Below are positions 19,778 to 31,700 of a stretch of DNA of 64,000 bases, one piece after another (positions within the stretch are counted from its first letter, which is position 1; every line of letters starts with the position of its first letter). This DNA comes from Lateolabrax maculatus (lineage: Eukaryota; Chordata; Actinopteri; Acropomatiformes; Lateolabracidae). The stretch is from assembly GCA_031216445.1 (NCBI GenBank), contig CM062219.1, positions 8,531,501-8,595,500 of the forward strand. Direction: 5' to 3'. The position numbers were made by a program, and so were the translations under genes. The notes beneath the pieces were generated by a model. That model had not been told where the DNA came from, did no database searches, and worked only from the letters and a program-made list of their open reading frames with translations.

Positions 19778-21339
19778 GTAATCCTCTAACTTATAGGCAG
19801 TGCTGTGTGCTCAAAGCAAATCCCATTCCTTTAAAATGCAGACACCTCTGGAGCTGCAGGGTGGTCCAAACACCTCAGAGGTGATATAACACATCTTTGC
19901 CTTCTTTTATGTTTGCTCCTTTTTGCTCCAATCCTTGCTCTCCTACATGCCAATAACTACTGAACATGTGTCATTTCATAAAAACGTCCAGTCTTCAGTG
20001 AGGTATTATAATAATTGCTGGTTATTATTAAACACAGGCTGGCTATGTGACTGTTCACAGCGGGACATACAGGACCTACTATATAATTACATTAACAAAT
20101 GCTGATTTGTCATGACAAGAACAATTTAGTGGGTTACAGTTTTCACAAAGAAATTCTTGACCATAATAACAGATATTATCGATCAAGAAAAGTGGCTCTG
20201 GCAGACATCCTCATGTGACAGAGCAAAGGCAAGAGGTGGTTAAGTGTACTGATTGAGTCAATATAGTAGCACGATGGGAAATGGCCTTTCTGCAGGGAAC
20301 AACTTGCAAATTTAGTTTTTTTTCCAAACCATTGTACGCATTCAGCTTGTTCGCTATCTCTCTGACCACCTGGCTTAACATTAGCTGACAGTATATTTGC
20401 TTTGTATTAGCACTCTGTAGATGTTGTGTAGGAAATGCTACCATGCTGCACTGCACTGCCAGAATGAGCAAGGTAAGCACCGCTGTTCCACAACCCCACC
20501 CTACCCCATCTTTATTTTCAATATTCTGCAAGAGTAATGTTTTTCCTTTAAAAAATTGACTGTTGGAGTAAGACAGAAGGTACTTAACATTTTCTCCTTG
20601 AGTTTCTTGCCTGGTGATCCAACTGATGTGTAATTGGCCACAACTAAATACTTTGCAGGTATTGGGTTTTGTTTCTCTTCTGGGTTGGCTCTCTGCTTAC
20701 TGCCACAACAGATTATAGTTTTCTCATCCTGTTGCGCTCTCTTTTAACTGCTAGTGCTGGATCTCTTAGAGAGCACTTTTCATGTTTGAAATTGCGGTGT
20801 TTCTGCACGCCACGTGTAACTAGATGTAACTAAACTCAGCCAGACACTACTGAAACTGGCAAGTAAAGCAATCCCCTTGGCTCTGTGGTGTGTTTTGGTG
20901 GAGGAATGATGTGCGATTGGGTCAGACTTAGGACACTCAGGCATATCGCTCATGGGCTGGCAAAGTAACACAACCAAAATTACAGCAAATACAGTAATAT
21001 GAAAATATATACATGGATAGGAGCAGAATATGTTGGTCCGTCATACAGTTGACTCACCACGTCAGCGCAGTGTGCAGAAAAATTGATTTAACACACAACG
21101 ACCAAAACACGTAGAAAAGGGGGGATAGAGATGAGAAGTAACCCGGTTTGTTTTGTTTGCCTGCCACAAGCGAACTGACTCATAAATGAATCTTTTGGTT
21201 CTGCAATTTGAAATATTGCGGTCAGGGGGTGTAACCACTAGTACTTTGGTTCAAGGGGTTTGTGTTTTGTGCTGGCTGAGCTTGCTGACCAAGAGTCTGT
21301 TACTGAGCAGCGGCTCCCACTTTTCGGCTCAGGTGGTGT
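19778..21339. other. Non-coding; nothing identified
   Basis: No exon, RNA gene or clear repeat was recognised. Confidence 0.35.
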
Positions 21340-21940
21340 GTGCAGGACGAACAAGTTTTGCCAGGTTAACTTCCGACTCATCTGGCTCTTATGCACAATT
21401 GCGCATGCTCCATGCAGAAGCAGGGTTTTTAATTCTCTTATGCTCAAAATCGAGTTAACAAAACAGTCTTTTATTTACACATCCAGCAGTTATGAAGCAA
21501 CTTTAGCATTCGATTGGAGTCGGGTTTCTGTCCACCTGATGAATCCAATGTTCACTCCCTTCTAGCTCTGTACCAACTCCTGAGGGAAATATTTGACTCC
21601 TTAGCTGCTAAAAGCTCCACTAAGTTCACCAGCTAGTTTGGAGCTGAGCAGGTAGTGCACAGTGGGTGTTTATAGCTTTTTCGCTGAAAACTGCTGCCTG
21701 CAGTGGCAAAAACAACTCTTTAATAGTGGTGAGTGTGAACTTAAGCAGTAAAGTTGCAGGATAGTCAGCTAAACACTGAGCTGGAACTCTCTATAAAGCT
21801 CTGTAAAGACGAGGGGAGCTGCAGATTCTGGTGATAATTCTACGATAGACCCCTTTTCACATTGTCACATTGTTCTCATATTGTGATTTTGATACATTGT
21901 TATCACAAAAATATCGATGATAGCTGCTTTAAAGACTAAA
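21340..21940 (+). repeat. Non-autonomous interspersed element, copy 1
   Basis: It shares an ordered set of words with 34430-34870: 'ccacctgatgaa', 'ccaatgttcactc' / 'ccatgttttactc', 'ctcctgagggaa', 'ttgtt[c]tca', 'gatacattgtta', and a 'gctgc...ttaa' end. The pattern is familiar from many teleost genomes as a non-coding dispersed repeat of about 500-600 bp. Confidence 0.55.
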
Positions 21941-23710
21941 TTGCAGCCATACAGTCAGTCGGTATGTTGACTTGTGAGTTAGTTTAGCTGTGACGGTCAT
22001 TTCAAGAGATGATGACATCGCCTTCGTACTCATGTCAATTCTCTATGTTTGCAAAGTCTACAAAGATCAATGTAGGTTGGCCCAGAATGCATTGTGCCAC
22101 GCTGTTTGGCGTTTGATCTCATATCTGCAATGTGAAGTCGCCAGGGAGATTACAGGATCTAATGTTTCCTTTGTACTTGTCTGGCAGCCTGTAATTTAAA
22201 TTTGTTTCGTAGCGATGTTTGCTTATATTTGTTAAGACCAAAATCATTATTGACTTTGTCTGTTATTTTCCTTGCTGGTGATGATGTTATTGCATCACCA
22301 TTCAGTCTCTGAAAGCTGAGCGGGTGCCCATGGCTTTAGTGGAGCTGAAACCAGCCTATGTTAGTCATAGTTAAAATGTGATTGATACATTTTCGCTGTG
22401 AAGGCAACCTAGGCCCACAGTGGCAGATATGGAAATAAGTGGAAAGGAAAACACAAATGTAAATTAGTGTAAGCAGTAAGTATAGCTCTAGATAAAACCC
22501 TGACTGGCTGTAAAGACAAGTGCCTCCGTGCAAGGAATGCTGAGCACAGCTAGCCCCTTGTAAACAAAGCCTCTGCTATTTAGTTTCAGTTGGCTTAATT
22601 AGAATGAATGAGGGGGCCTTGTGCAAAGAGGACAGTTTTTGTGGGTGGAGGGAGAGAGGAATTGGCCATGGTGGATGGAAAGCTGGACTGAGAGATAAAG
22701 TTACTAGCGGGTGGCATGGACCAATTGGACAATGACAAACAAAGCCTCGAGCCAAAAGCGCCGCCATAATAAATTTATGGGAACAACATACATGTTAATG
22801 TGCGTTCAAATCGAATTATTATGATTATATTCCATGATTTATCTATACTCCAAAGAGAGAGGCAGTTTGTGTGTGTGTTGTAGAGAGAGAAAGAGGGAGA
22901 GAGCTATTTGATTGTTTTATGTGTCTTTGTGGGTGTGCATTTACAGTTGTGATTTGTTTTAGCAGACCAATATTTAGCATTGCAGTCCTATGGAGGCATT
23001 TCACCATAACAGCAAGGGGAACAGATTGTGGATCATATTTGTTTAACACCACCGTAATGCAGATTACATCATAAAATCAAAATGACCTATTGCAGTGAAG
23101 TTTCCAGGCAGTGACATCTCTATATAAAGTCTTACTAAAAGCAACATTTTCAAACAATCTTGTCATAACATTGACTAGGATTTTGTTTTTAATCCTGGGC
23201 ATTGAAAAATAAAATTCTGTGTGACAAGACATAAACACTGAATTTGCAATGATTAATGTGTTTTTGGTGTGTTTTGATTTTGGAATAAACACGTATTGAA
23301 AAGTGAGTGTAAAATGTTATCAGCACAGCTCCAAATCTGTGAGAGGCTGCCGAAGTGCAAGCCAACGTAATGGGATTTATTCATAAACAATGCTAGTAAA
23401 AAACGCAAATTATGCATTACACCATGTTTTTTCTTTCTTTCTTTTTTTTTTTTTTTTTTGCACAGCGATGATTCTTCATCTTACTTTTGGGGAATGTTCA
23501 CTGTTGTGGATGGTTCCTGTTTCTTTTTTTTTTAAAGGGGAGCACAAGACAAGTGATTTACAAAGCAGATATATATGCTGTTGCAGACAATTTAATTTCA
23601 GTTGGACTCAAAGTATGGGCACTAATTGTGACTAAATATCACTAAATACATTGGCACATTTCAACCAAAGTTCTTTCTATCCTCTGATATAGCTTCAAAG
23701 AACAATTTAT

Positions 23711-23714
<4 letters not shown>
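21941..23714. other. Non-coding; nothing identified
   Basis: It contains a poly-T run near 23440-23459. No gene or element was otherwise recognised. Confidence 0.35.

Positions 23715-23762
<48 letters not shown>
23715..23762. repeat. (AT)24 microsatellite
   Basis: This is an uninterrupted AT dinucleotide run of about 48 bp. Confidence 0.95.
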
Positions 23763-23764
<2 letters not shown>

Positions 23765-25770
23765 GTAGTCTTGCAGTCAACAACTACACGTCTCACAAAC
23801 CTTTGACATAGTTGGACTATGTATGTAAACTGTCAAAGTAGGGAGCTGTAGCAGCACTATAAAGCTTCAAAATATAAGATAAAGAAAGTATCAGTTCCTT
23901 GTACACCCACTGACATGATACATGGGGGTGAGGGTGAGAGGTCACGTCCACACGGAGAAGGTGATAATGACCACTGTTCGGGACAAAGCTGGAGACTGGA
24001 ACTCAATCAGATATGTGTCACACCGAGTCTTGTCAACCATAGAAGACTGGATGATAGAGTACCTTTTGTTAAATGCAAATGATTAAAACAAAACGAGAGA
24101 AACCAAACACTGAAAATGTTAATTTAAAGTTTTAGGGGTAGATGAAAAAATCTGATGAACACAAAATGTACTACTTCAACATTTGACATTAATGAATACA
24201 GTTAATCTACATTTTGTTAGAAATGCATCAGGCAGTGAACAACGGTGATTAATCAACATGCCCCATCTCTGGTCGCATTCTCTCCCCTATAGGTTTGGTA
24301 CATAAACAACAATAACACAGAGGTTACTGTGTGATGTGTTTAAACGTGAACAAGTCGCCCATATTGACTTTGTGTCACCCTACCACTTGGCCTTTTGTTT
24401 TGGTGGGGATAGCCTGTCACTGAGATGGCAGCTGTAGGAGGGCAGATTTCTCTGAGGGAAGACGGCAAGGGAAAGGTCATGGTGAATAAAAAGCTTTTAA
24501 TCTGAGCACCTTGTATCGTGTGCCCAGGGAATATCAAAGTTATCCCATTTCTAGTGAGGTCAGACCAGGGCAGAGTTGTTTGCCCACTGCTCTCTTCTAT
24601 GGTTGTGATGCCTAAATACCCAGGGTTGTAGCGCTTTAAGAAAAGGTCAGAAGCAGGATTTCTTGGTGTCTTTCTGCCTATGTCTGTCTCTCTCTCGTCC
24701 AAATGTGGTTCTATTTAAAGCGTACAGCTTTGTGATGTTACCATTCTCAAACCGAGGGAAGACTAGATATTATATTTGCTATCATTTTGTTTGCAACTAT
24801 TGAATAACTGGACTAAGATTTGGTTGCTTTGCCTGATTCAGAATGCATCACAAAAGCTATCAAAGTTCTGCACATTTTATACAAGTTCTAAAATATATTT
24901 TATATTTTAATTCCTGCAATGTTGTAAGCTATACTTTTGTTATACAGCATGTTGGGAGTGTTTGTCTGACCATGCCAGTGGAGAAAGATAGTAAAGCTTT
25001 AATTTGATGTCAGCAGTGTTGTCAGCTTGGCAAAATGTCTGGGCCTTTATTTAGGAACTCTAGCAGTCTAGGGGATGGCTTGCCAGTCCATTAGGTGTGA
25101 AGTGGAATCACGTTTTCCACAACACTGGCCCCGAGCATCCATCATGTCACACATTCACAACTATTCGACTCCACCACAGTGCTCTCTTGACTGCTTTTAA
25201 AGTCGCACTCTGTGATCCAAACATAAACAAGGGTTTAGACTGACTGAGAATCAAAACACAACAATGGAAAAAGCAATGACTTTAATACTGACTGACAGCC
25301 ATAGAAGAACAAACACATCAGATCAAGACTCAGATCATAACAGTAGAAGATACACAGTTTTAAGGACAAATGTACAATGCTTAGACAAAGAGTATATGTG
25401 TATGTGAAACCTGAGAAACCTCTGAACTGGAGAAGGGGACTGAACTATACCTTTCCGGCTGCATCTAGTGCTGTTCTCCATGTATCTACATTTCAGCTAG
25501 GACATCAGACCTGGAAATAAAACAGGAATAAGCATTAACTTAATTTATGTGCATTTACATAGTCCATGTTCTCTGTGCATGTTGCAATTTTGTGTTCAGA
25601 AACACAAATGTATAAAGGGTCTTAGAGGGTATATTTGGACACCATAAACAAAACCACACATATCAACATATATACTGCTGCTTCTTTTAGCTGTTTTAAC
25701 TGAAATATTTGGTGACTTACAACACAGTTGTCACAGTGAAACCTGCAGATTGATGTGGCTGGCAGGATAC
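23763..25770. other. Non-coding; nothing identified
   Basis: Open frames here (for example the minus-strand one at 24340-24702) show no family resemblance. No repeat was recognised. Confidence 0.35.
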
Positions 25771-25774
25771 AAGA

Positions 25775-26340
25775 ATACAAGGTTACTTTATTGTCATTCT
25801 ACAACACAAGGTTGTACAAAGAGATTTAGATATGGTCCGATTTTGTTACTTCAGAAAAATAATTATTTATGGTGGAGTGTGGAGGATGATTTGAGGAGTC
25901 TTATAGCCTGAGGAAAGAAGCTGCTCTGTAGTCTGGTGGTGTGAAAATGGATACTTCTGTATCCCTTGCGAGATGGCAGCAGGGTGAACAGGCAGTTGCT
26001 GGGGTGGGTATGGTCGTTTAATATCCTTTGGGCTCTGTGCAGGCAGATTGCTCAGTAGATGGGTACCAATTCTGTCCAGGGGCGTGCACATCCCATGTCA
26101 GTTAGTGATGTTTCCAGTCAGGATGCTTTCTATTGCTTCTCTGTAGAAGTTGACAAGAGCTTGGCGTGGAGGGTTTGCTTTCTTAAGTTCCCGTAAGTAA
26201 TACAGCCATTTCGGAGCTGTCTTGACCAGGGTGGAGATGTGAGATGAACATGACAGGTTCTCTGTGATGTTGATTCCCAGGAATTTAAAACTGTTCACCT
26301 GCTCCACCTCAGCTCCACTGATGTAGACAAGGGCATGTGT
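25775..26340 (-). mobile_element. L2-like LINE, 3' end of ORF2 plus tail (5' part displaced)
   Basis: On the minus strand from 26307 it reads VEQVNSFKFLGINITENLS, then VKTAPKWLYYLRELKKANPP, then VNFYREAIESILTGN, the conserved region after the reverse transcriptase domain of L2-like LINEs. Downstream, frameshifted, come matches to the 'HP...LFTLLPSGRRYRSI...' C-terminal segment. The element ends in a 3' tail with ATGACAATAAAGTAACCTTG (complement of about 25780-25800). It is inactive: frameshifts and no upstream domains in place. Confidence 0.75.
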
Positions 26341-26344
26341 CTAA

Positions 26345-27640
26345 CCTCTTATTTTCTAAAATCATTTTACAAATTTTATTCACTTCCTATCATTTATTCT
26401 GGTTGGTGTTCACATCTCACCTCCGGCCTGTGTTAGTGAGGCATTACAACAACTGCTCACTGTTCTTGGGCACTTTACCAGAGCAAATCTGTCAAAATAC
26501 AGACAGCAAATGAAGTGCCCAACCAGGGACAAAAAGACATACAGTAATAAAGGACGACCATCACTCTGTCCCTTGTGTATCTTTGGGACTTCTGATCACT
26601 GTCTGGTTAATATTCTCCCGACTTACAGGCAGAAACTAAAATCTGCTAAGTCTGTGGTCAAGACTATGAGGTGATGGACCAGCGAGGCAAAGCTGTACTT
26701 ACAGGCCTGTTTTGACTGCACTGATTAGAGTGTTTTCGAGGCTGCTGCTACTGGACGAGCTCACTGACACTGTGACAATCTTACATCAGTTTTTGTGAGG
26801 ACATGTGTGCGCCAACTAAAACCTTCTGCACATACACCACCATGCCCAGACGGTATGTCACTCTCCTGCCAGCACAAGTCTGGGCTGACCAGTTGGCCCC
26901 CATCTTTACGCAGAGCTCGACAGATCTCTGGAGCTGTGTGAAACTTCAAACGCTCCACAATCATCCCCCATCTCCCCAAGAAATCCTCTCTGTCACAGGA
27001 TTAAATTACTACACGTCCATCGCCCTGACATCTGTTGTCATGAAATCCCTCGAGAGACTGGTGTTGACCCACCTGAAGGACATCAGAGGCCCCCTGCTGA
27101 ACCCCCTGCAGTTGGCCTACCAGGTAGCAGATCAGTGGATGATGCAGTCAACATGGGACAGCACTACATGCTGCAACACCTTGATTCCTCGGGGTCATAT
27201 GCAAGGGTTCTGTTTATGGACTTTGTCTCTGAGTTCTACACCATCATCCCAGAAATCCTTCACCTCAAACTCTCCCCGCTCACTGTGCCAGCCTCCACCT
27301 GTCAGTGGATCACACACCTCACAACAGACAGGAGGCAGCAGGTGAGGCTGAAAGACATCACATCCAGCATTCGGACTATCAGCACTGGCTGCTGTGGAAC
27401 CCTACAGGTTTCTGGGATCCACTATCTGCCAGGAACCTAAAGTGGGCATCCAACACCAACACAGTCATTGCAAAGGCCCAGCAGAAGATGTACTTCTTGC
27501 ACCAGCTCAGGAGGTACCAACCTGCCTTCCATCTAGGATTTATACATATCTAGAGTCAGGAAATGAGCAGGAAACATCACTGCAGACCCATCAGACCCTG
27601 GACACCTGGTTTGTGAGCAATCCAGTTGCAGAGTTTAGTT
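26345..27640 (+). mobile_element. Degenerate L2-like LINE inserted in opposite orientation
   Basis: In order, partly in different frames, it reads MKCPTRDKKTYSNKG, then SDHCLVNILPTYRQKLKSAK (end of the endonuclease), ADQLAPIFTQS, IALTSVVMKSLERLVLTHLK, DDAVNMGQHYMLQHLDSSG, QWITHLTTDRRQQVRLKDIT, and WASNTNTVIAKAQQKMYFLH. Stops and frameshifts interrupt it. The segment that should carry the catalytic F/YADD motif is deleted: the frame jumps from RTISTG (about 27385) to YRFLGSTI (about 27400). A second deletion lies near 26845. Confidence 0.75.
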
Positions 27641-27644
27641 CTCC

Positions 27645-27740
27645 AGCCCGGAGTGCTAAAGTTTCATGGGCGAGATTGTATTGAATACTGAGCTGAAATC
27701 AACAAACAGCATTCTGACGTAGGTTTTGTTATTTTTAAGG
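27645..27740 (-). mobile_element. L2-like LINE fragment, RT motif region
   Basis: The minus strand reads TYVRMLFVDFSSVFNTISP, the RT motif A region with its F-V-D-F-S-S-x-F-N-T-I signature. Together with the minus-strand fragment at 25775-26340, this looks like one minus-strand LINE split by the plus-strand copy between them. Confidence 0.6.
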
Positions 27741-28560
27741 AGTGTGAAGTCAAGTTGAGGTTAACAGTCCAGCTTTAGAGTTCAGTAAAACAATATTGTT
27801 CATATGTGCATTTTATAGAGAATTAACGACTGGTTGCTATCTAGTTATATCGATATGCGTAATATGGTAGGCATATTGATATAACTTAATATGCCTAATT
27901 GTGCAGGCTTGGAGTAACCTCTGGAGGCATTTTAAAGTATTGCATTGTATTTAACTGTGCTTGTGTTACACTGGCAATGGAAGTTTATTTATTAATCTCA
28001 GCTATAACAAAGGGTGCCTTAATTGGATTAATATCTTACTTACTAAAGTGAGTTTATTTTGATTTATGTTTATTTTTAAGTTCAGATAACCACACACACA
28101 TTCACACCCTTATAACCTCATATATACTGGTTCATTGGAGTGTTCTTGTCCTTGACCTTCTGTTCTGGTAATAAAGAGACTGAACCTAATCTTGAAAGGG
28201 TCAGTCTATTCTTTCTGACTGAGGAGGATACAGTTGGTATACCTTTAACCGGCATTGACGCATACAGTACTCATCAACTTCTGTGACTCACATAATTAAT
28301 TTTAGCAACCTAATCAGCTATGCCTGCTGTCTCTCACACTATAAAATCCTAGGTGATATACGTCATACCTTTTGAGCTACGGCCATTTAAATTCTGTAAA
28401 TACCATTCAATGCTTTGTTCTTCTCTGTCTCTGTCCATGGTGCTGAAGTTAAATTCTCTGTGTTACCTACGTGTTGTCTCTCCATAGTGCTGAATTCTTC
28501 AAACCCATTCTGCTGCTTGTGATACTACTGTTACTACTGTAAACACAGTACTGCAGTACC
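27741..28560. other. Non-coding; nothing identified
   Basis: This is an AT-rich stretch after the LINE cluster. No exon or element was recognised. Confidence 0.35.
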
Positions 28561-28723
28561 CCCTGACAACCATGCAGAATTGCCATATTAACTAACCCAG
28601 ACACCCTAGCATTGATGTAGCAACACCCTAGAAACCTCACAGAACCACTAAGCAACTTCCTAATAATGCCCACAGGGAAGACTCCAGAAACCACAGAGCA
28701 ACCCAATAGCAACTGCTCAGAAT
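28561..28723. repeat. Degenerate minisatellite, units of about 22-27 bp
   Basis: Repeated words of the type 'ccctagcaacc...cagaa' recur: ACACCCTAGCATT, ACACCCTAGAAACCTCACAGAA, CCACTAAGCAACTTCC, CCAATAGCAACTGCTCAGAA. This resembles a 'CCTAGCAACCACTCAGAA' tandem family seen in fish genomes. Confidence 0.5.
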
Positions 28724-31700
28724 ATTATTCATAACTGATATTTGTTTCTGTAATGTGACAACAGTGAATTACTAGCTATTCACTAGCTGCATATCAATTA
28801 ATAAAACAGTAAGTGAGAAACAGTAAGAAAACCAATGATAATGGTTTATTTCACTTGTGATTGCAGCTTGTATGTTGCACTGTTAGGTAACTGGAAAAAA
28901 ACACACGTAGTATGTGTTCATCTTCCAGGTTCCTGCAGCAAAATCAATGAGTGGACGTGTGGGGTGTATTAATCTATTTCATTTATATTAACTAGAGCAC
29001 CTTGTAAGGGAGGGATTCAAACAGCTGAGCTTCCTCCTGAGTTGAACTAAATGAGAGAAGTCAGGGATGACACATAGGTCAGGACTATTCAATGCCCCAG
29101 TGACTATGACCATGACTATTCACCCCGACAACATAACTCCTTCCCTTATAGAAAGCTTTTAGCCCTAGTCAGCATGACACATTTCTTTTGGAGAACAATA
29201 GTCCAACAAAGCATGTTAAGACACTGGAGAAATCAAACAAAGCAACTTCAACAACAAGAAATGATAGGTTCCTGGCAAACAGTGTTACATGTCTGACTTG
29301 GTTTGCCACAACCACACTGGTTTTATTAAATTATCTGGAAAGGTAACACCTGTTGCGACAGCTTTCCTGTTGCTAGTTCCTCTCACCAGGTTTTTCTGTT
29401 ATCTCCTTTATCATTTGCTCTTTTTTTATATCTGGTGGTTCAGGCCTTGTATCTTAAATTAGGATACCATGGATTTCTTTTTAAAGGATATTAAAACAAT
29501 GTTTCAAAGGATAACAAAAGCTTTTTTACTTTCTGACGTGTATAGATACTTGGGATGTTATCAGTCTGAGCTAAAAATCTCACAACAAAGACATTTCAAT
29601 AAACTTACCAGTGCTGGATTTTAGAAGAGAAGAATGGGTGTCTTTAATGAGATGGGGATGAGATGCCAGTATATGGAGGTCAGCAAGATGTATTGACAAG
29701 AGCAGAAGCAGCAGAAAAAATTCACTGTGGAAAGGCAATTTTGCATCAGAGCAGCGTGTCTGATGTGGATGAGATACAGTATGATGAAAATGCTTTTAAA
29801 AAAAGCAGCTTTTGGACATGAATGCCAATTTCGAGATCAATGAAGGCCGATTGTTATATAAAAAGGGAGTTGGATGGGATGTAAGGAGGCCATGCTTCAC
29901 CAGAGGAATGTGCATTTTGGACAGGTTGACCTTTCTTGTTGGGTTCAGGTAAGGCAAAGACGACACATTTGCAGGAATTCCAATTTACTTTTTTGTACTT
30001 CCTCTACTTTAAAGAATACATGATTTGTCTTCTGTACCTCTATAGCTGCACAGGACTATTCTTGTAGAAGTCTGTTTTCTAAATAGTTTCTTCTGTTATA
30101 CTGAACAGAATTTTGTAACTTTAAATTCTGCCTTTGAGTTGCTTTCAACAGTTGCAAGGAATGTAGCAAGAAATATTGCTTGTTGATGTGCCAAGGCATT
30201 GATTACCATGCTTGGCCTTGGTAGCCTGTCAAATTAATGGACTAACTTGTGAAGTAATTTAATGCAGAAATTACTTTGCATTTCTGCAGAGTAATTTCAA
30301 AGGTAAACTGCAGAGTGGGAGTTGGTGCCTCTGAGGGATAGAAGATGGAGCTGAGCCTGACCCAGACTTAAGAGGATGTGTCTGCCATGTTGCGTTTGAT
30401 TAATGGCACCACAGGCCTGCTCATCAAGAGGTAATAAAATATGAGGGCATAAGTCAGGCCTCATCTTAGGGTTCTGGCAGGTGTTCAGGTCTTTAAGTAC
30501 AAGCTTCTCAAAGGTATCCCAAACCAAAAGGTCTATCTTTTCCCTCTTTTCTGATGCTGGCAACTCTTGACCGCACAAAACAGTAATGTCAAATTGCAGA
30601 GCTGTACATCATATCTGCTGTGTCAAAATTTCAGTTGCTGCATGGCAGGGTTTTGGCCTGTTTTCATAAGGAATTGAGACTCCAAACTCAATGCTTTGTC
30701 TAGAATTCCCAAGTATTAGAAAGCGTCTCCTTCAGTCTCCCAAGAAATATGCTGTCACAGAACGTCATGTTTGAAGATGGCAAATCCTTAAAGACAGTCT
30801 TAAAAATCCAGTCAGAGGAAATCTCTCCGTGGCCCCAAAACCAGCTGCCTCCAAGAACTTGATAGTAGAGTATATGTGAGTGAAAAATAAAATGAAAAAT
30901 GCCATCCACCAGAGCCGTTATTCAGCTGCAAGCTTTGGAAATCAACAAACAGCTGAATACCAAGCTATCTTTGAGATGGGCTACGGTTTTCCATGCCACA
31001 GTATCTGAACAACTCAATTTATACATTACTTTATTTTGGTTGGCTACTTGTTTTTGTTTTATTGGTTTAATTAACTTTTAATTAAATGTAACAATACATA
31101 AATATGTAAAATATTGTATATCTTTCTAAATCATAATAAGTCTTATAATGAAGGGTGGTGTATACTCAAGCTGATGCAGTATTTGCATTCTGTAAGTGCC
31201 TTCTGTACTGTATAGTCGTATTTGATGCGGGTCCAAATAAATGTATAAATTTCATGCACGCACAGGGAATTATCTGCACAAACCTGTGAAACACAGAAGA
31301 GAGGAGCTAGTGGATACTATGCTAATAGATAATGAGACAGTATCTTAATAATATAAGGAATAAGACAATCTACCACTGACATACCTACTAAATAAAACAT
31401 TCCCCACATTCCCAGTTAATCATTATGGTTTGTTGGAGGTGTGTGCTGTACAAATGTGTTTGTCTTCTGCTCCTAATGAATCTCCAGACAGCTATAGATG
31501 CTGCAAGGCATACTGCTGCTCCTTCTCTCAATGCTATATTTTGTTCCAGATGAAAGTGTGAAATATTGATGTGACGATCAGACACTACAGGTGTTACCAA
31601 ATCCACCAAAATAGCACCACAAAACAATCTTTGAGATAGATACTTAGATAGCAAATGGAAGTTTTGTACACTTCATTTTGACATAATTTGCTCAAGCCTA

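Noticed and set aside
24340..24702. 120-codon minus-strand frame
   Set aside because: No similarity to any family I know and no splice or promoter context.
28561..28723. Possible coding repeat
   Set aside because: Degenerate units with stops in all frames, better explained as a decayed minisatellite.
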